The notes beneath the pieces were generated by a model that was not told the DNA's origin, made no database searches, and worked only from the letters and a program-made list of their open reading frames with translations. A stretch of 64,000 bases of DNA from Enorma massiliensis phI (GTDB taxonomy: Bacteria > Actinomycetota > Coriobacteriia > Coriobacteriales > Coriobacteriaceae). Positions within the stretch are counted from its first letter, which is position 1. Each line of letters starts with the position of its first letter. The position numbers and the translations under genes are program-made. Positions 54,852-63,009 of this stretch are shown piece by piece. The DNA is taken from NCBI RefSeq assembly GCF_000311845.1, contig NZ_HE978574.1:939612-1003611 (forward strand), given 5' to 3'.

Positions 54852-55750
54852 TGCATACCGATGCAGAGTTCCATCATCACCATCGTCATGCCTCGGGATC
54901 GCGTCATCCGCAGGGCCGGCACCTTCTCTCCGTCGAGCATCTCTCGGTCGGGTTCAAGATGTACGATCCCGCCGCACCCTATTTTCAAGCGCAGAAGGTT
55001 GACGCCCCCGTTATCAAGGACCTTACCCTGTCGGTGCATGAGGGGGAGATGCTTGCGCTTGTGGGGGCGAGCGGCTCGGGGAAGACGCTTCTGGCCGATG
55101 CCATCATGGGCTTGTTCGAGCCCAATGCGCGCGTGACGGGGGCCATGTGGTTCGAGGGGCAGCGCTGCGACGCCGCCGACCTTGCGCGTCTGCGCGGGCA
55201 CGGCATCTCACTCGTGCCGCAAAGTGTGAACAACCTCGACCCGCTCATGCGCGTGGGCGAGCAGGTGGTGGGTGCCTGCGGCCGGGGCCGAGCGGGCAGG
55301 GAGCGCCGTAGGCAGCGCGTGGAGCGCATGCGCGAGCTCTTCCGCGCCTATGGGTTGGCGGCGGAGGTCGAGCGCATGTACCCGCACGAGCTCTCTGGTG
55401 GCATGGCGCGTCGCGTGCTGCTCATCTGCGCGATCATGGACGATCCGCGGCTCATCGTGGCGGACGAGCCCACGCCGGGCCTCGACATGGATCTTGCCAT
55501 CCATGCTCTCGACGATCTTCGGTCCTTTGCCGACGGGGGAGGCGGCGTGCTTCTCATCACGCATGACCTAGAGCTTGCGCTCAGCGTTGCCGACCGCGTG
55601 GCGGTCTTTCGCGACGGAACGGTGGTCGAGGAGACCGCCTGCTCGAGCTTTGCCGCTCCCGAGCTGCTCGCGCACCCGTTCTCGCGCGCGCTTTGGCATG
55701 CCATGCCTGAGCACGGCTTTTCTGCAGTAGACGAAGAGGGGAGAGAGTGA
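54851..55750 (+). CDS. ABC importer ATPase 1, with His-rich N-terminus
   Basis: 299 residues. Walker A LVGASGSGKTLLAD, signature ELSGGMARRVLL, Walker B LIVADEPTPGLD, H-loop ITHDL. Before the usual start sits an extension with His at positions 2, 8-11, 13 and further ones (HTDAEFHHHHRHASG...RH...), not normal for peptide-type ATPases and possibly metal-binding. Its ATG overlaps the preceding stop region (CTGATG). The C-terminal oligopeptide-type tail is short. Confidence 0.9.
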   Translation: MHTDAEFHHHHRHASGSRHPQGRHLLSVEHLSVGFKMYDPAAPYFQAQKVDAPVIKDLTLSVHEGEMLALVGASGSGKTLLADAIMGLFEPNARVTGAMWFEGQRCDAADLARLRGHGISLVPQSVNNLDPLMRVGEQVVGACGRGRAGRERRRQRVERMRELFRAYGLAAEVERMYPHELSGGMARRVLLICAIMDDPRLIVADEPTPGLDMDLAIHALDDLRSFADGGGGVLLITHDLELALSVADRVAVFRDGTVVEETACSSFAAPELLAHPFSRALWHAMPEHGFSAVDEEGRE

Positions 55751-56601
55751 TGAGCCTCGAGGCGCGCGATATCTCGTTTTCCTACGTGCCGGGCCGGCCG
55801 ATTCTTCATGACGTGAACTTGGTTGTCGATCCGGGCGAGCGCGTGGCGCTCACGGCTCCCTCGGGCAGGGGCAAGACGACGCTCTGCCGGGTGCTTTCCG
55901 GCTATCTGCGCCCAGATGCCGGAACCGTCCTCGTCGATGGCATTGAGCTGTCGCGCGCCCGCGCCGCTCGTAGCGGCGTGCCTGTGGTGCGCACGCGCGG
56001 CGCACGTGCTGCTCGCGACGGCGTGCCTGCGGCGCACGCCCAGGGTGCTTGCGACGGTGTGCCCGCAGCTCCCGGCTCGCTGGGTTCCCGTCTTCGCGGT
56101 CCCCGGCCTGTCCAGCTTATCTGGCAGCATCCAGAACAGGCCTTCGATCCGCTTTTGCGTTTAGGTAGGAGCCTGGTCGAGGGAGTGCCCCAGCGAGCAG
56201 CTGCCCGTGCGGGTGGTTCCAGCGGGGCGGGGAGCCTTGGCGCCGCCGCGCATTCTGCCACGCATTCCGCCGCCGCGCATTCCGCCGCCGCGCGCCTCGA
56301 AGCCGTGCGCGACACCGGCCTGCTTGAGCGCTTCGGGATCCGAGAGGCATGGCTCGACCGCTTCCCGCACGAGCTCTCGGGCGGTGAGCTCATGCGCTTC
56401 TGCATCGTGCGGGCGCTCATCGCCGAGCCCCGCTACCTCGTATGCGACGAGATGACCGCCATGCTCGACGCGGTGACGCAGGCGGAGCTCTGGCGCGAGG
56501 TGATCGCCATCGCGAACGAGCGGTCGATGGGGGTCGTGCTTGTCTCCCATAGCCCTGCGCTCGTTGACCGTGTTGCCACCCGCGCGTTCTCGCTCGCATA
56601 G
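55750..56601 (+). CDS. ABC importer ATPase 2, with low-complexity insertions
   Basis: 283 residues. Walker A LTAPSGRGKTTLCRVL, Q-loop LIWQHPEQAFDP, signature ELSGGELMRF, Walker B YLVCDEMTAMLD, H-loop VSHSPALV. Between Walker A and Q-loop lies a 45-residue insert with repeated (C/S)DGVPA-type units, and after the Q-loop a His-Ser-Ala repeat (HSATHSAAAHSAAA). Both coincide with DNA tandem repeats (about 55965-56060 and 56245-56295). Some 45 residues longer in that region than family norms. Starts in the preceding stop (TGATG). Confidence 0.85.
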   Translation: MSLEARDISFSYVPGRPILHDVNLVVDPGERVALTAPSGRGKTTLCRVLSGYLRPDAGTVLVDGIELSRARAARSGVPVVRTRGARAARDGVPAAHAQGACDGVPAAPGSLGSRLRGPRPVQLIWQHPEQAFDPLLRLGRSLVEGVPQRAAARAGGSSGAGSLGAAAHSATHSAAAHSAAARLEAVRDTGLLERFGIREAWLDRFPHELSGGELMRFCIVRALIAEPRYLVCDEMTAMLDAVTQAELWREVIAIANERSMGVVLVSHSPALVDRVATRAFSLA

Positions 56602-56633
56602 CGCGAGGACGGGGCCATCCGGCGGCAGGTTCG

Positions 56634-56681
56634 CGCATGCGGCCCCTGTCGCATATGGTCCCTGACGCATGTGGCCCCTGT
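56634..56681. repeat. Three tandem 16-bp repeats
   Basis: Units 56634-56649, 56650-56665, 56666-56681: CGCATGCGGCCCCTGT, CGCATATGGTCCCTGA, CGCATGTGGCCCCTGT. The reverse complement contains GGACAGGGG, close to the family-A core GGACAGAGG. Confidence 0.75.
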
Positions 56682-56776
56682 CCTCTTTTTCCGCAGAGTG
56701 CGCCGACGGGACGTGTGCGGCAGGCAAAGCGGTATCATTGCGAGGAGAAGCAATCGCCTCGATGAGGGAGGGGCAT

Positions 56777-57094
56777 ATGGAGGAAGCAGGGCTTGACGTG
56801 CGAGTTGTGGACGGCGCCCCTACGGCGCGCATCGCGCTTTCCGGGCGGCTCGACACCGTTTCTGCCCCCGCGTTCCAGGAGCAGGCCCTCTCGCTCGTCG
56901 CGGACGCTACCACGTTCGTGCTCGACTGCTCCGAGCTCTCGTACCTTTCGAGCGCGGGGCTTCGCACGCTGCTGCTCATCCATAAGCGCCTCATGGCCAA
57001 AGGTGCTCGCCTGGCGCTCGACGGCGTTGTTCCCTCCGTGCGCGACGTGCTCGACCTCACCGGCTTCTCGGGCATCTTCGATGTGCTCGGCTAA
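56777..57094 (+). CDS. STAS-domain anti-sigma factor antagonist
   Basis: 105 residues, a complete SpoIIAA/RsbV-like STAS domain: ARIALSGRLDTVSAPAF, VLDCSELSYLSSAGLRTLLLI (the second Ser of LSSAG is the phosphorylated one in the family), GARLALDGVVPSVRDVLDLTGF. Dephosphorylated form binds the anti-sigma kinase and frees sigma. ATG 56777 follows GAGGGAGGGG. Its end overlaps the next gene by 14 bases. No sigma-factor gene is present in the window. Confidence 0.93.
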   Translation: MEEAGLDVRVVDGAPTARIALSGRLDTVSAPAFQEQALSLVADATTFVLDCSELSYLSSAGLRTLLLIHKRLMAKGARLALDGVVPSVRDVLDLTGFSGIFDVLG

Positions 57095-59130
57095 CCTGCC
57101 CGCGCCTGGGCCCCGGGTGCGGCGCCTCGGCCGCGCGGCGCTTGTGTGCGGGGCGTGTGCCATCGTCTTCTACATCGTTCTCGAGGTCTTCCTCAGGGTC
57201 CCCGCGTTTAACGGGGCCACGCAGATTCGCCCCGCTTCGGGCGTGGGGCCGGTGCTCGGCCTCTTCTTCGGTGCGCCGGGCATCTTGGGGTGCGCACTCG
57301 GCAACCTCGTCTCGGACGCGCATTATGAATCAGCTCCGATCGTCTTGCTCGTTTACTTCGCCGTACAGCTCGCTTACAACGCCATGCCGCGCCTCGCGTG
57401 GAGGCGGCTGTTTCCCGAAGACGAGCGCCCCGTCCTCTCGAGCCCCTCGCGCATCATGGCGTTCATGCTGCTCTCGCTTGCCGACGCGGCTCTGGTGACG
57501 CTCCTTTTGATGCCGCTCGAGTTTGACGCTATGCAGGCGCTGAACATCCATGCCGTCCGCCTGCTCAACAACTTCTTGAGCCTCATGTACGTGGGGACGC
57601 CGCTCCTCTTGGCACTCGGACATCTGGGCAGCCGTCGGACGTCCGCGACGCTCGCTCAGCGCGTGTCGCTCATCATGCTCGCGTTCGCCGTCGTGGCGAG
57701 CTTGTCGGTGCTTGCGGCGTTCGTGGCGCCCCAGATGAGGTCCATGATGGCGGAAGACCATTTTGCCGAGGCGGTCGCGATCGTGTACATCGCGCTCGCC
57801 GCGATCACCGTTTGCTGCTTTACCACGGCAAGTGCACTGCTCTACCTCGTGCAGGGTAAGCTCGCCCAGCCGATCGACCTGCTCGCGCAGGACGCTCGCT
57901 CCTTCGCGGAGCGCTTCGAGGTGCAGGGGCCGCGCGCTGCGGCCGAGGGAGGCATGGACATTGCGCTGCCCGACGAGCGCCCGCTGCCCGAGATCCAAGA
58001 GCTCAGGGATGCCTCGAATGCGATGCGGCGCGATTTGGGGCGGAGCGTGCTGGCATCCGAGGAGGCGGCGCGCGAGAGCGAGCGCGTCTCGGCCGAGCTC
58101 GACGTCGCGACGACCATCCAGCTCGCCTCGCTGCCGCGTGCGTTCGCGGACCTGGGCGGGGTGCACGCGGCCTCGATCGATGCGTTCATGTGCCCCGCGC
58201 GCGAGGTCGGGGGAGACTTCTACGACTGCTTCCCGCTGCCGGGCGACCGGCTCTGCCTGCTCGTGGCCGACGTGTCCGACAAGGGCATGCCCGCCGCGCT
58301 CTTCATGATGCGGGCCATGGCCGAGATCCGCGAGTGCATCCGCGGCTCGGTTTCGCTGGGCAAGGCCTTCACGTACGCGAACGCCCACCTCTGCCAGCAG
58401 AACGATTCGATGCTCTTCGTCACGGCGTTCGCGTGCGTGCTCGACGCGGTGACCGGCGAGCTCGAATATGTGAACGCGGGCCATATGCGCCCGTGGCGCT
58501 TCTGCGGGCTCTTCGAGGACGGATGGCAGGAGGTGCCCGCGGGGCTGCCCCTGGGTGCCATGGACTGGTTCGACTTCGAATCCCGCCGCGCGGCGCTCGT
58601 CCCCGGGGAGGGGATGCTGCTGTACACGGACGGAGTCACCGAGGCGCGCAACGCGTCGGGGGAGCTCTTCGGCGACGACCGCCTCGCCTCGCTCGTGCGC
58701 GGGGTGACCGCGGACATGGCGGCGCCCGCAGACGCCGCGGCGAATGCGCCGGCGGGCGCGGTGCTCATAGACGCCGCAACCGATGATGCGCCGGCGGCCG
58801 CTGCGGGCGCGGAGGGTGCGCCGGCCTCGGCCGATGCCCCTGCGGCGCGGGTGTGCCGCGCGGTACGCGACGGCGTGGAGCGGTTCGCCGCGGGTGCCGA
58901 GCAGGCGGACGACATCACGGCCTGCTCGTTCGTGTGGCTGCCGGGCGCCCGTACCGTGGTCGCGGAGCCCTGCGACGAGGAGTGCCCCCGCCTTCAGGCG
59001 GCGGCGCGCGCCGCGGCGGGGTCGTGCAGCGCGGGCGTGATCAGCGCGGCGAGCGCCCAGGCCATCGACCTGGTCGTCGAGGAGCTGTTCATCAACATCG
59101 TGCGACATGCCTTCCCCGACGGGAACCCCG
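57081..59130 (+). pseudogene. Membrane SpoIIE-type phosphatase fused to an anti-sigma ATPase, 5' part, IS21-interrupted
   Basis: Residues 1-260: about seven membrane helices (ALVCGACAIVFYIVLEVFL onward). Then a HAMP-like linker, a PP2C/SpoIIE phosphatase (about 350-610) with REVGGDFYDCF, VADVSDKGMPAALFM, LYTDGVTEAR and ADDITACSF, and a HATPase with N-box AIDLVVEELFINIVRHAFPDG. The frame continues from 59131 as IKSI and stops at 59147, without the G1/G2 ATP-lid. Would dephosphorylate and rephosphorylate the upstream STAS protein. ATG 57081 lies inside the STAS gene. Intact product would be about 763 residues. Confidence 0.88.
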
Positions 59131-59232
59131 TGATAAAGTCAATATAAAAATCGACGATCGCGTCACCGTTCCTTCGTCACTGGCGCGACTGCATAACCGT
59201 CATTGGCGGCACCGCACTTTCGCCGCATTCGA

Positions 59233-60006
59233 TCACCCCTCCCTCCTCTTGTCGGCCGGCAGGTCCTTGAGCCTGTAGGACCTGCCCGTGATCTTTATCA
59301 GGGTGCAGTGGTGGCAGACCCTGTCCGCGATGGCGCCCGCGGTCACCTCGTCTCCGAACACCTTCGACCAGCCGCCTATGCCGACGTTGGTGGTTATGAT
59401 GGTCGAGCGCTGCTCGTAGCGCGTCGACACCAGCTGGAACATGAGGTCGGCGCCCTGCTCGTCGATGTCGAGGTAGCCCAGCTCGTCGACCACGAGGAGC
59501 TTAGAGTGCGCGTAGTACTTCAGCCTGTTCTTGAGTATCCCGCGCGACGAGGCGTCCTTCAGGTCCTCGACCAGCCTGGCGCAGTCGGTGAAGCGCACCT
59601 CGCGGCCCGCCTTGACGGCCTCGATGCCGATCGCCACCGCAAGGTGGGTCTTTCCCACGCCCGGGCTCCCCACCAGCAGGACGTTCTCCGCCCCGTCCAT
59701 GAACCGCAGCGTCGCCAGCTCCTCGACCTTGGCTCTGGGCACGCTCGGCTGGAAGGACCAGTCGAAGTCGGCGAGCGTCTTCACGTACGGGAAGCCCGAC
59801 GAGCGTATGCGCTGGCGCATGATGCGCTCGCGCCTGGCGGCGACCTCCGCCTGCGTCATCTCGGCCACGGCCTGCGCGAAGTCTCGCTCGCCGTCGGCGA
59901 CCATGCGCACGTAGTCGGGCATGGCTGCGCACATCCGGTCGAGCTTGAGCTCGGAGAGGTTGGCCCGCGCCCTCATGTAGGGGCTCGATTCGCTCAGCGC
60001 CCCCAT
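59233..60006 (-). CDS. istB: IS21 transposition helper ATPase IstB
   Basis: 257 residues, AAA+ helper that loads and activates the IstA transposase. Walker A LLVGSPGVGKTHLA, Walker B LLVVDELGYLDID, sensor RSTIITTN, ADRVCHHC. N-terminal helical IstA-binding segment. Starts one base after the istA stop; translation is coupled. Intact, so the element can probably still move. Confidence 0.95.
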   Translation of the reverse strand: MGALSESSPYMRARANLSELKLDRMCAAMPDYVRMVADGERDFAQAVAEMTQAEVAARRERIMRQRIRSSGFPYVKTLADFDWSFQPSVPRAKVEELATLRFMDGAENVLLVGSPGVGKTHLAVAIGIEAVKAGREVRFTDCARLVEDLKDASSRGILKNRLKYYAHSKLLVVDELGYLDIDEQGADLMFQLVSTRYEQRSTIITTNVGIGGWSKVFGDEVTAGAIADRVCHHCTLIKITGRSYRLKDLPADKRREG

Positions 60007-60007
60007 G

Positions 60008-61222
60008 CTACTCGCCTCCCAGCCGGTCGAGGAGCTCGAGGTTCGCGCGGGCCGCCTCGCGTATGTCGGAGTCGCCGAACCAGGACTTGCCCGACAGCGC
60101 CTCGACGTAGTGCTCCTCCGCGTATACGATAGGACCGGGCGCCGCCGTGTCGTGCACGGCGACCTCCTCCCCGTCGAGCGTCACGCGCACCTGCCCGGAG
60201 GGCATCGCGACGACGTTGACCTTCTTGCCGATGCAGGAGCGGGGCACCGACCACTGCCTCCCGGCCGCGCGCACGAGCATGGTCGCGGGCACCTTCTGCA
60301 CGCTGACGCTGCCGATCATGCCCTGCAGCACGCGCAGGTTCCCGATGGGGCGCAGGTGCTCCTTCTCCTTCATGAACAGCACCGCCGGCGGCAGCCCCGT
60401 CGTCTCGTTGGGCTCGGCGTTGCTTCTCGCCTCGATGCGCGCGATCGCGTCGATCAGGCCCTGCTCGCCCTCGAAGTCGTGGTCGTAGGCCAGGAGCCTG
60501 TTCACGAAGCGGTTCGAGCTCTCGTCCTTGCCCTTGGTCTGCGGGGTCGACGCCCTGCAGAGCTTCAGCTCGAAGCCGGCCTCCTTGGCGAAGCGCCACG
60601 CGCGCTCGGACCTGACGCGCCTGCCGCCCGAGAACGTGACGAGCGCGGCCATGTTGTCGGTGATGGCCTCGTCGGGCACCCCGCCGAACCGCACGAACGT
60701 GGAGAGCAGGCAGGCGAGCAGGTCGTCCTCGGTGCGGGTCCTGGAGTAGACGAAGCGGTGCGAGCGCGAGAAGCCGAGGACCGCGCTGAACACGTTGAAC
60801 TCGAAGACCTCGCCGTTGGCGTCGACCATCCGCAGGCCCTCCTTCCAATCGAACTGCAGCTGGCGCCCCGGCGGCGTCTCGAACCGCGGGTGGGGCTCCG
60901 GCGCGGCGGCGGGCGGGCACTCGATCCCCCGTTCCCGGCAGTACTTCGTGAAAGCCCCGTACTTGGGCAGCGCCGCGTCGGGGTGCCGATCGAGCAGGAA
61001 CTCGTGTATGGCCTTCTTCGTGACCCCCGGCATCGCCGCCTTGCTCTCTATCACGTCTCTGAACTCGTCGAACGCGCTCTCCTTGTCGCGCCTGCGGTCC
61101 TCGATCTCCTCTCCCCGGCGCCAGTACTTGGCGACCGTCTGCCTGTGCAGCCCGTACTTCTTGCCGATCTGCGTGAAGTTCGGCTTGATGCCGAGCTGCC
61201 TGTACACGTTCAGCTCTCCCAT
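60008..61222 (-). CDS. istA: IS21 transposase IstA
   Basis: 404 residues. N-terminal helix-turn-helix (FTQIGKKYGLHRQTVAKYW), then the RNase H-like DDE core: LQFDWKEGL (first Asp), DNMAALVTF (second), and the Glu in the PQTKGKDESSNRFVNRLL segment. C-terminal beta domain. Start ATG 61222 follows GGAGAGG; the open frame upstream reaches 61276 but lies in the terminal-repeat region. Confidence 0.93.
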   Translation of the reverse strand: MGELNVYRQLGIKPNFTQIGKKYGLHRQTVAKYWRRGEEIEDRRRDKESAFDEFRDVIESKAAMPGVTKKAIHEFLLDRHPDAALPKYGAFTKYCRERGIECPPAAAPEPHPRFETPPGRQLQFDWKEGLRMVDANGEVFEFNVFSAVLGFSRSHRFVYSRTRTEDDLLACLLSTFVRFGGVPDEAITDNMAALVTFSGGRRVRSERAWRFAKEAGFELKLCRASTPQTKGKDESSNRFVNRLLAYDHDFEGEQGLIDAIARIEARSNAEPNETTGLPPAVLFMKEKEHLRPIGNLRVLQGMIGSVSVQKVPATMLVRAAGRQWSVPRSCIGKKVNVVAMPSGQVRVTLDGEEVAVHDTAAPGPIVYAEEHYVEALSGKSWFGDSDIREAARANLELLDRLGGE

Positions 61223-61387
61223 AACATTCCTCTCCAACCGTGCTCCTCCCAACGGTTCCATTGTTGGGGCAAGCATATTTCCGGTAGCGCGGTTGGCGAA
61301 AGTGTGGTAGCGCCGATGTCGAGAATGCGGTAGCGCGACTGACGGGATGCGGTAGCCTAACTGTCGATTTTTATGGTAGCGGTATCA

Positions 61388-61634
61388 CCCCGTTCCGGTC
61401 CGGGCGCGCTTCGCCTTCGACGAGGCGCGCGGCGCGCTCCACATCGTCCTGGCGGATGCGGGGGTTCCCTTCGATCCCACGGAACCGCCCGCGCCCCGCG
61501 TGTCGGGCGATGGCGCGGACCTCGAGCCGGGCGGGCTGGGCATCCTGCTCGTGCGGTCGAAGACGGAGGCGCTCTGGTACCGGCGCGAGGGCGGGTTCAA
61601 CGTGGTGCACGCCCTCATGAGCGTGGAGCTTTAG
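61388..61634 (+). pseudogene. Anti-sigma HATPase domain, 3' part after IS21
   Basis: Removing the element and one CCCCG copy gives DGNPVPVRARFAFDEARGAL in one frame, continuing to G1-box LADAGVPFDP and G2-box GGLGILLVR, and ending ALMSVEL at TAG 61632. It therefore completes the ATPase. The separated piece has no start signal and should not be expressed. Confidence 0.88.
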
Positions 61635-61660
61635 GGATGGACGTGGAGCTCTAGGGAGCT

Positions 61661-62308
61661 CTAGGGCCGACGCCCGCCCGATTCGCCCGCCCGCTTGCGG
61701 AGCGCATAGGAGAGGACCGCGGGCGCGTAGGTGGCGAGGGGCAGGGCGAGCCCCGCTGCGCACCATACGCCGGATGCGCTGATGAGCAGGTTGAAGGTCG
61801 CGTGGTAGGTGATCGCGGCAGCGAGCAGGCCGAAGATCCCCGTATAGAAGAGCTTGCGCTGCCGGCGCACATACGTGATGCCGAATCCGACGGCGAGCGT
61901 GCAGACGCCGTGCATGAGGCTCGTGGCGAGCCCGCGCACGAGCGCCCACGAGACCGAGGCCGCGGCACCGGCGCTCATCATGAGGTAGGCGTTCTCGGTG
62001 ATGGCGAAGCCCACGCCGCACGAGAAGGCGAGGGGGAGCACGTCGTCGCGGCGGTCGCTGACGGCCAGCGCGTAGACGAGGACGGGGAGCGCCTTCAGGG
62101 CCTCTTCGGTGATGGGGGCGACGGAGAGCGAGAGCTCGAGCGAGCTGATGCCGAGCGCCGCGCGTATGAGGCCGTTGACCATGCCGGCGCACACGGTGAG
62201 GTACGACCCGATGAGGAGATACGAGATGAGCCATCGCGCCCGCCCGCGAAGCACGGGGAGCATGAGCACGAGCGGCACGGCGAAGCAGATGAAGGCTATT
62301 GAAACCAT
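61661..62308 (-). CDS. PrsW-family intramembrane protease-like protein
   Basis: 215 residues, about seven helices. Motifs of the PrsW/CAAX-type glutamic protease superfamily: SVAPITEEALKALPV (Glu68, Glu69), FAITENAYLM (Glu105, Asn106), LMHG (His133), TYHATFNLL (His169). Such proteases cleave membrane anti-sigma factors or other membrane substrates. The ATG overlaps the preceding stop by 13 bases, so it is coupled to the upstream membrane protein. Last gene of a three-gene minus-strand operon. Its substrate could be the coiled-coil protein encoded first in the operon (inference). Confidence 0.8.
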   Translation of the reverse strand: MVSIAFICFAVPLVLMLPVLRGRARWLISYLLIGSYLTVCAGMVNGLIRAALGISSLELSLSVAPITEEALKALPVLVYALAVSDRRDDVLPLAFSCGVGFAITENAYLMMSAGAAASVSWALVRGLATSLMHGVCTLAVGFGITYVRRQRKLFYTGIFGLLAAAITYHATFNLLISASGVWCAAGLALPLATYAPAVLSYALRKRAGESGGRRP

Positions 62309-63006
62309 TTGCGCACCCCCATCGCCGCGAGGGGAAGGACGGCGAGCGTCGCCGCGGCGGCGAGCACGCAGGCGGCAAGGTGGCCGATGCCTCCCGAGAG
62401 CAGGAGAACGGCCGGTTGGAGCATGCAGAGAGCGAGCATGCAGGCGTTGTAGGGCCGCATGACGCGGATGATGCCCATCTCGATGTCGGGCATGATCAGG
62501 TGCTTGGCGGCGAAGTACGACGTGCCCGCGGCCGGTATGAGCGCGGCGAGCGCGAACGGCTCGATGCCCGCGACCGAGCTCAGCGCGCCGGCGATGGCGG
62601 CGAGCGCGAGCGGCGCCGCCAGGGCTCTCCAGCGATAGGCGCGCAGCCTGCGTTCGCCTCCGTCGGCGAGGCTGTCGAGCGCCCCGAAATAGGATGAGAA
62701 GATGAAGAAGAACATGCCCGCGTAGCCCACGAGGCCGATGGAGAAGCCCGCGGCACCGGTCACGAGGGGCATCGCGCTTTCGGCGGGCCCCGCAAGGACC
62801 GATCCCTGCTGGAGCGCGAGCGCGGGAAGGGAGTCCGTGGCAACGATGAGGTCCTTGAGCGCGTCGTAGCACGTGCTCAGCGCATAGCAGGCGACCCCGA
62901 ACGTCACGATGCGAAAGAAGAGCGGCGTGCCGGCGGTCCTGTCGTGCCATGCGCCGTAGAGGGCGGCGACCAGCGCCGCCGCCCCGATGATGACCGACGC
63001 CTGCAT
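62296..63006 (-). CDS. Polytopic membrane protein of unknown function
   Basis: 236 residues with about seven hydrophobic segments (QASVIIGAAALVAALYGAW, LFFRIVTFGVACYALS, GFSIGLVGYAGMFFFIFSSYF and later ones) and short loops. A YDALKDLIVATDS loop after helix 2 is the only long hydrophilic part. No family recognised. Middle gene of the PrsW operon: starts 3 bases after the coiled-coil gene stop and overlaps the protease gene. Confidence 0.75.
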   Translation of the reverse strand: MQASVIIGAAALVAALYGAWHDRTAGTPLFFRIVTFGVACYALSTCYDALKDLIVATDSLPALALQQGSVLAGPAESAMPLVTGAAGFSIGLVGYAGMFFFIFSSYFGALDSLADGGERRLRAYRWRALAAPLALAAIAGALSSVAGIEPFALAALIPAAGTSYFAAKHLIMPDIEMGIIRVMRPYNACMLALCMLQPAVLLLSGGIGHLAACVLAAAATLAVLPLAAMGVRKWFQ

Positions 63007-63009
63007 GGG

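Larger units (their letters stand above)
59131..61387. mobile_element. IS21-family insertion sequence (complete)
   Basis: 2257 bp, ends TGATA...TATCA. Terminal repeats align over ATAAAAATCGAC (59144-59155 and inverted 61363-61374), each 13 bases from its end. Inner repeats GGCGAAAGTG.GGT(A/G) occur near both ends, as in IS21 multi-site ends. Target duplication CCCCG (59126-59130, 61388-61392). istA and istB intact, so it may be active. Confidence 0.93.

Noticed and set aside
57330..59108. Minus-strand open frame opposite the phosphatase gene
   Set aside because: Arg/His-rich antisense frame of a high-GC gene; no recognisable domain.
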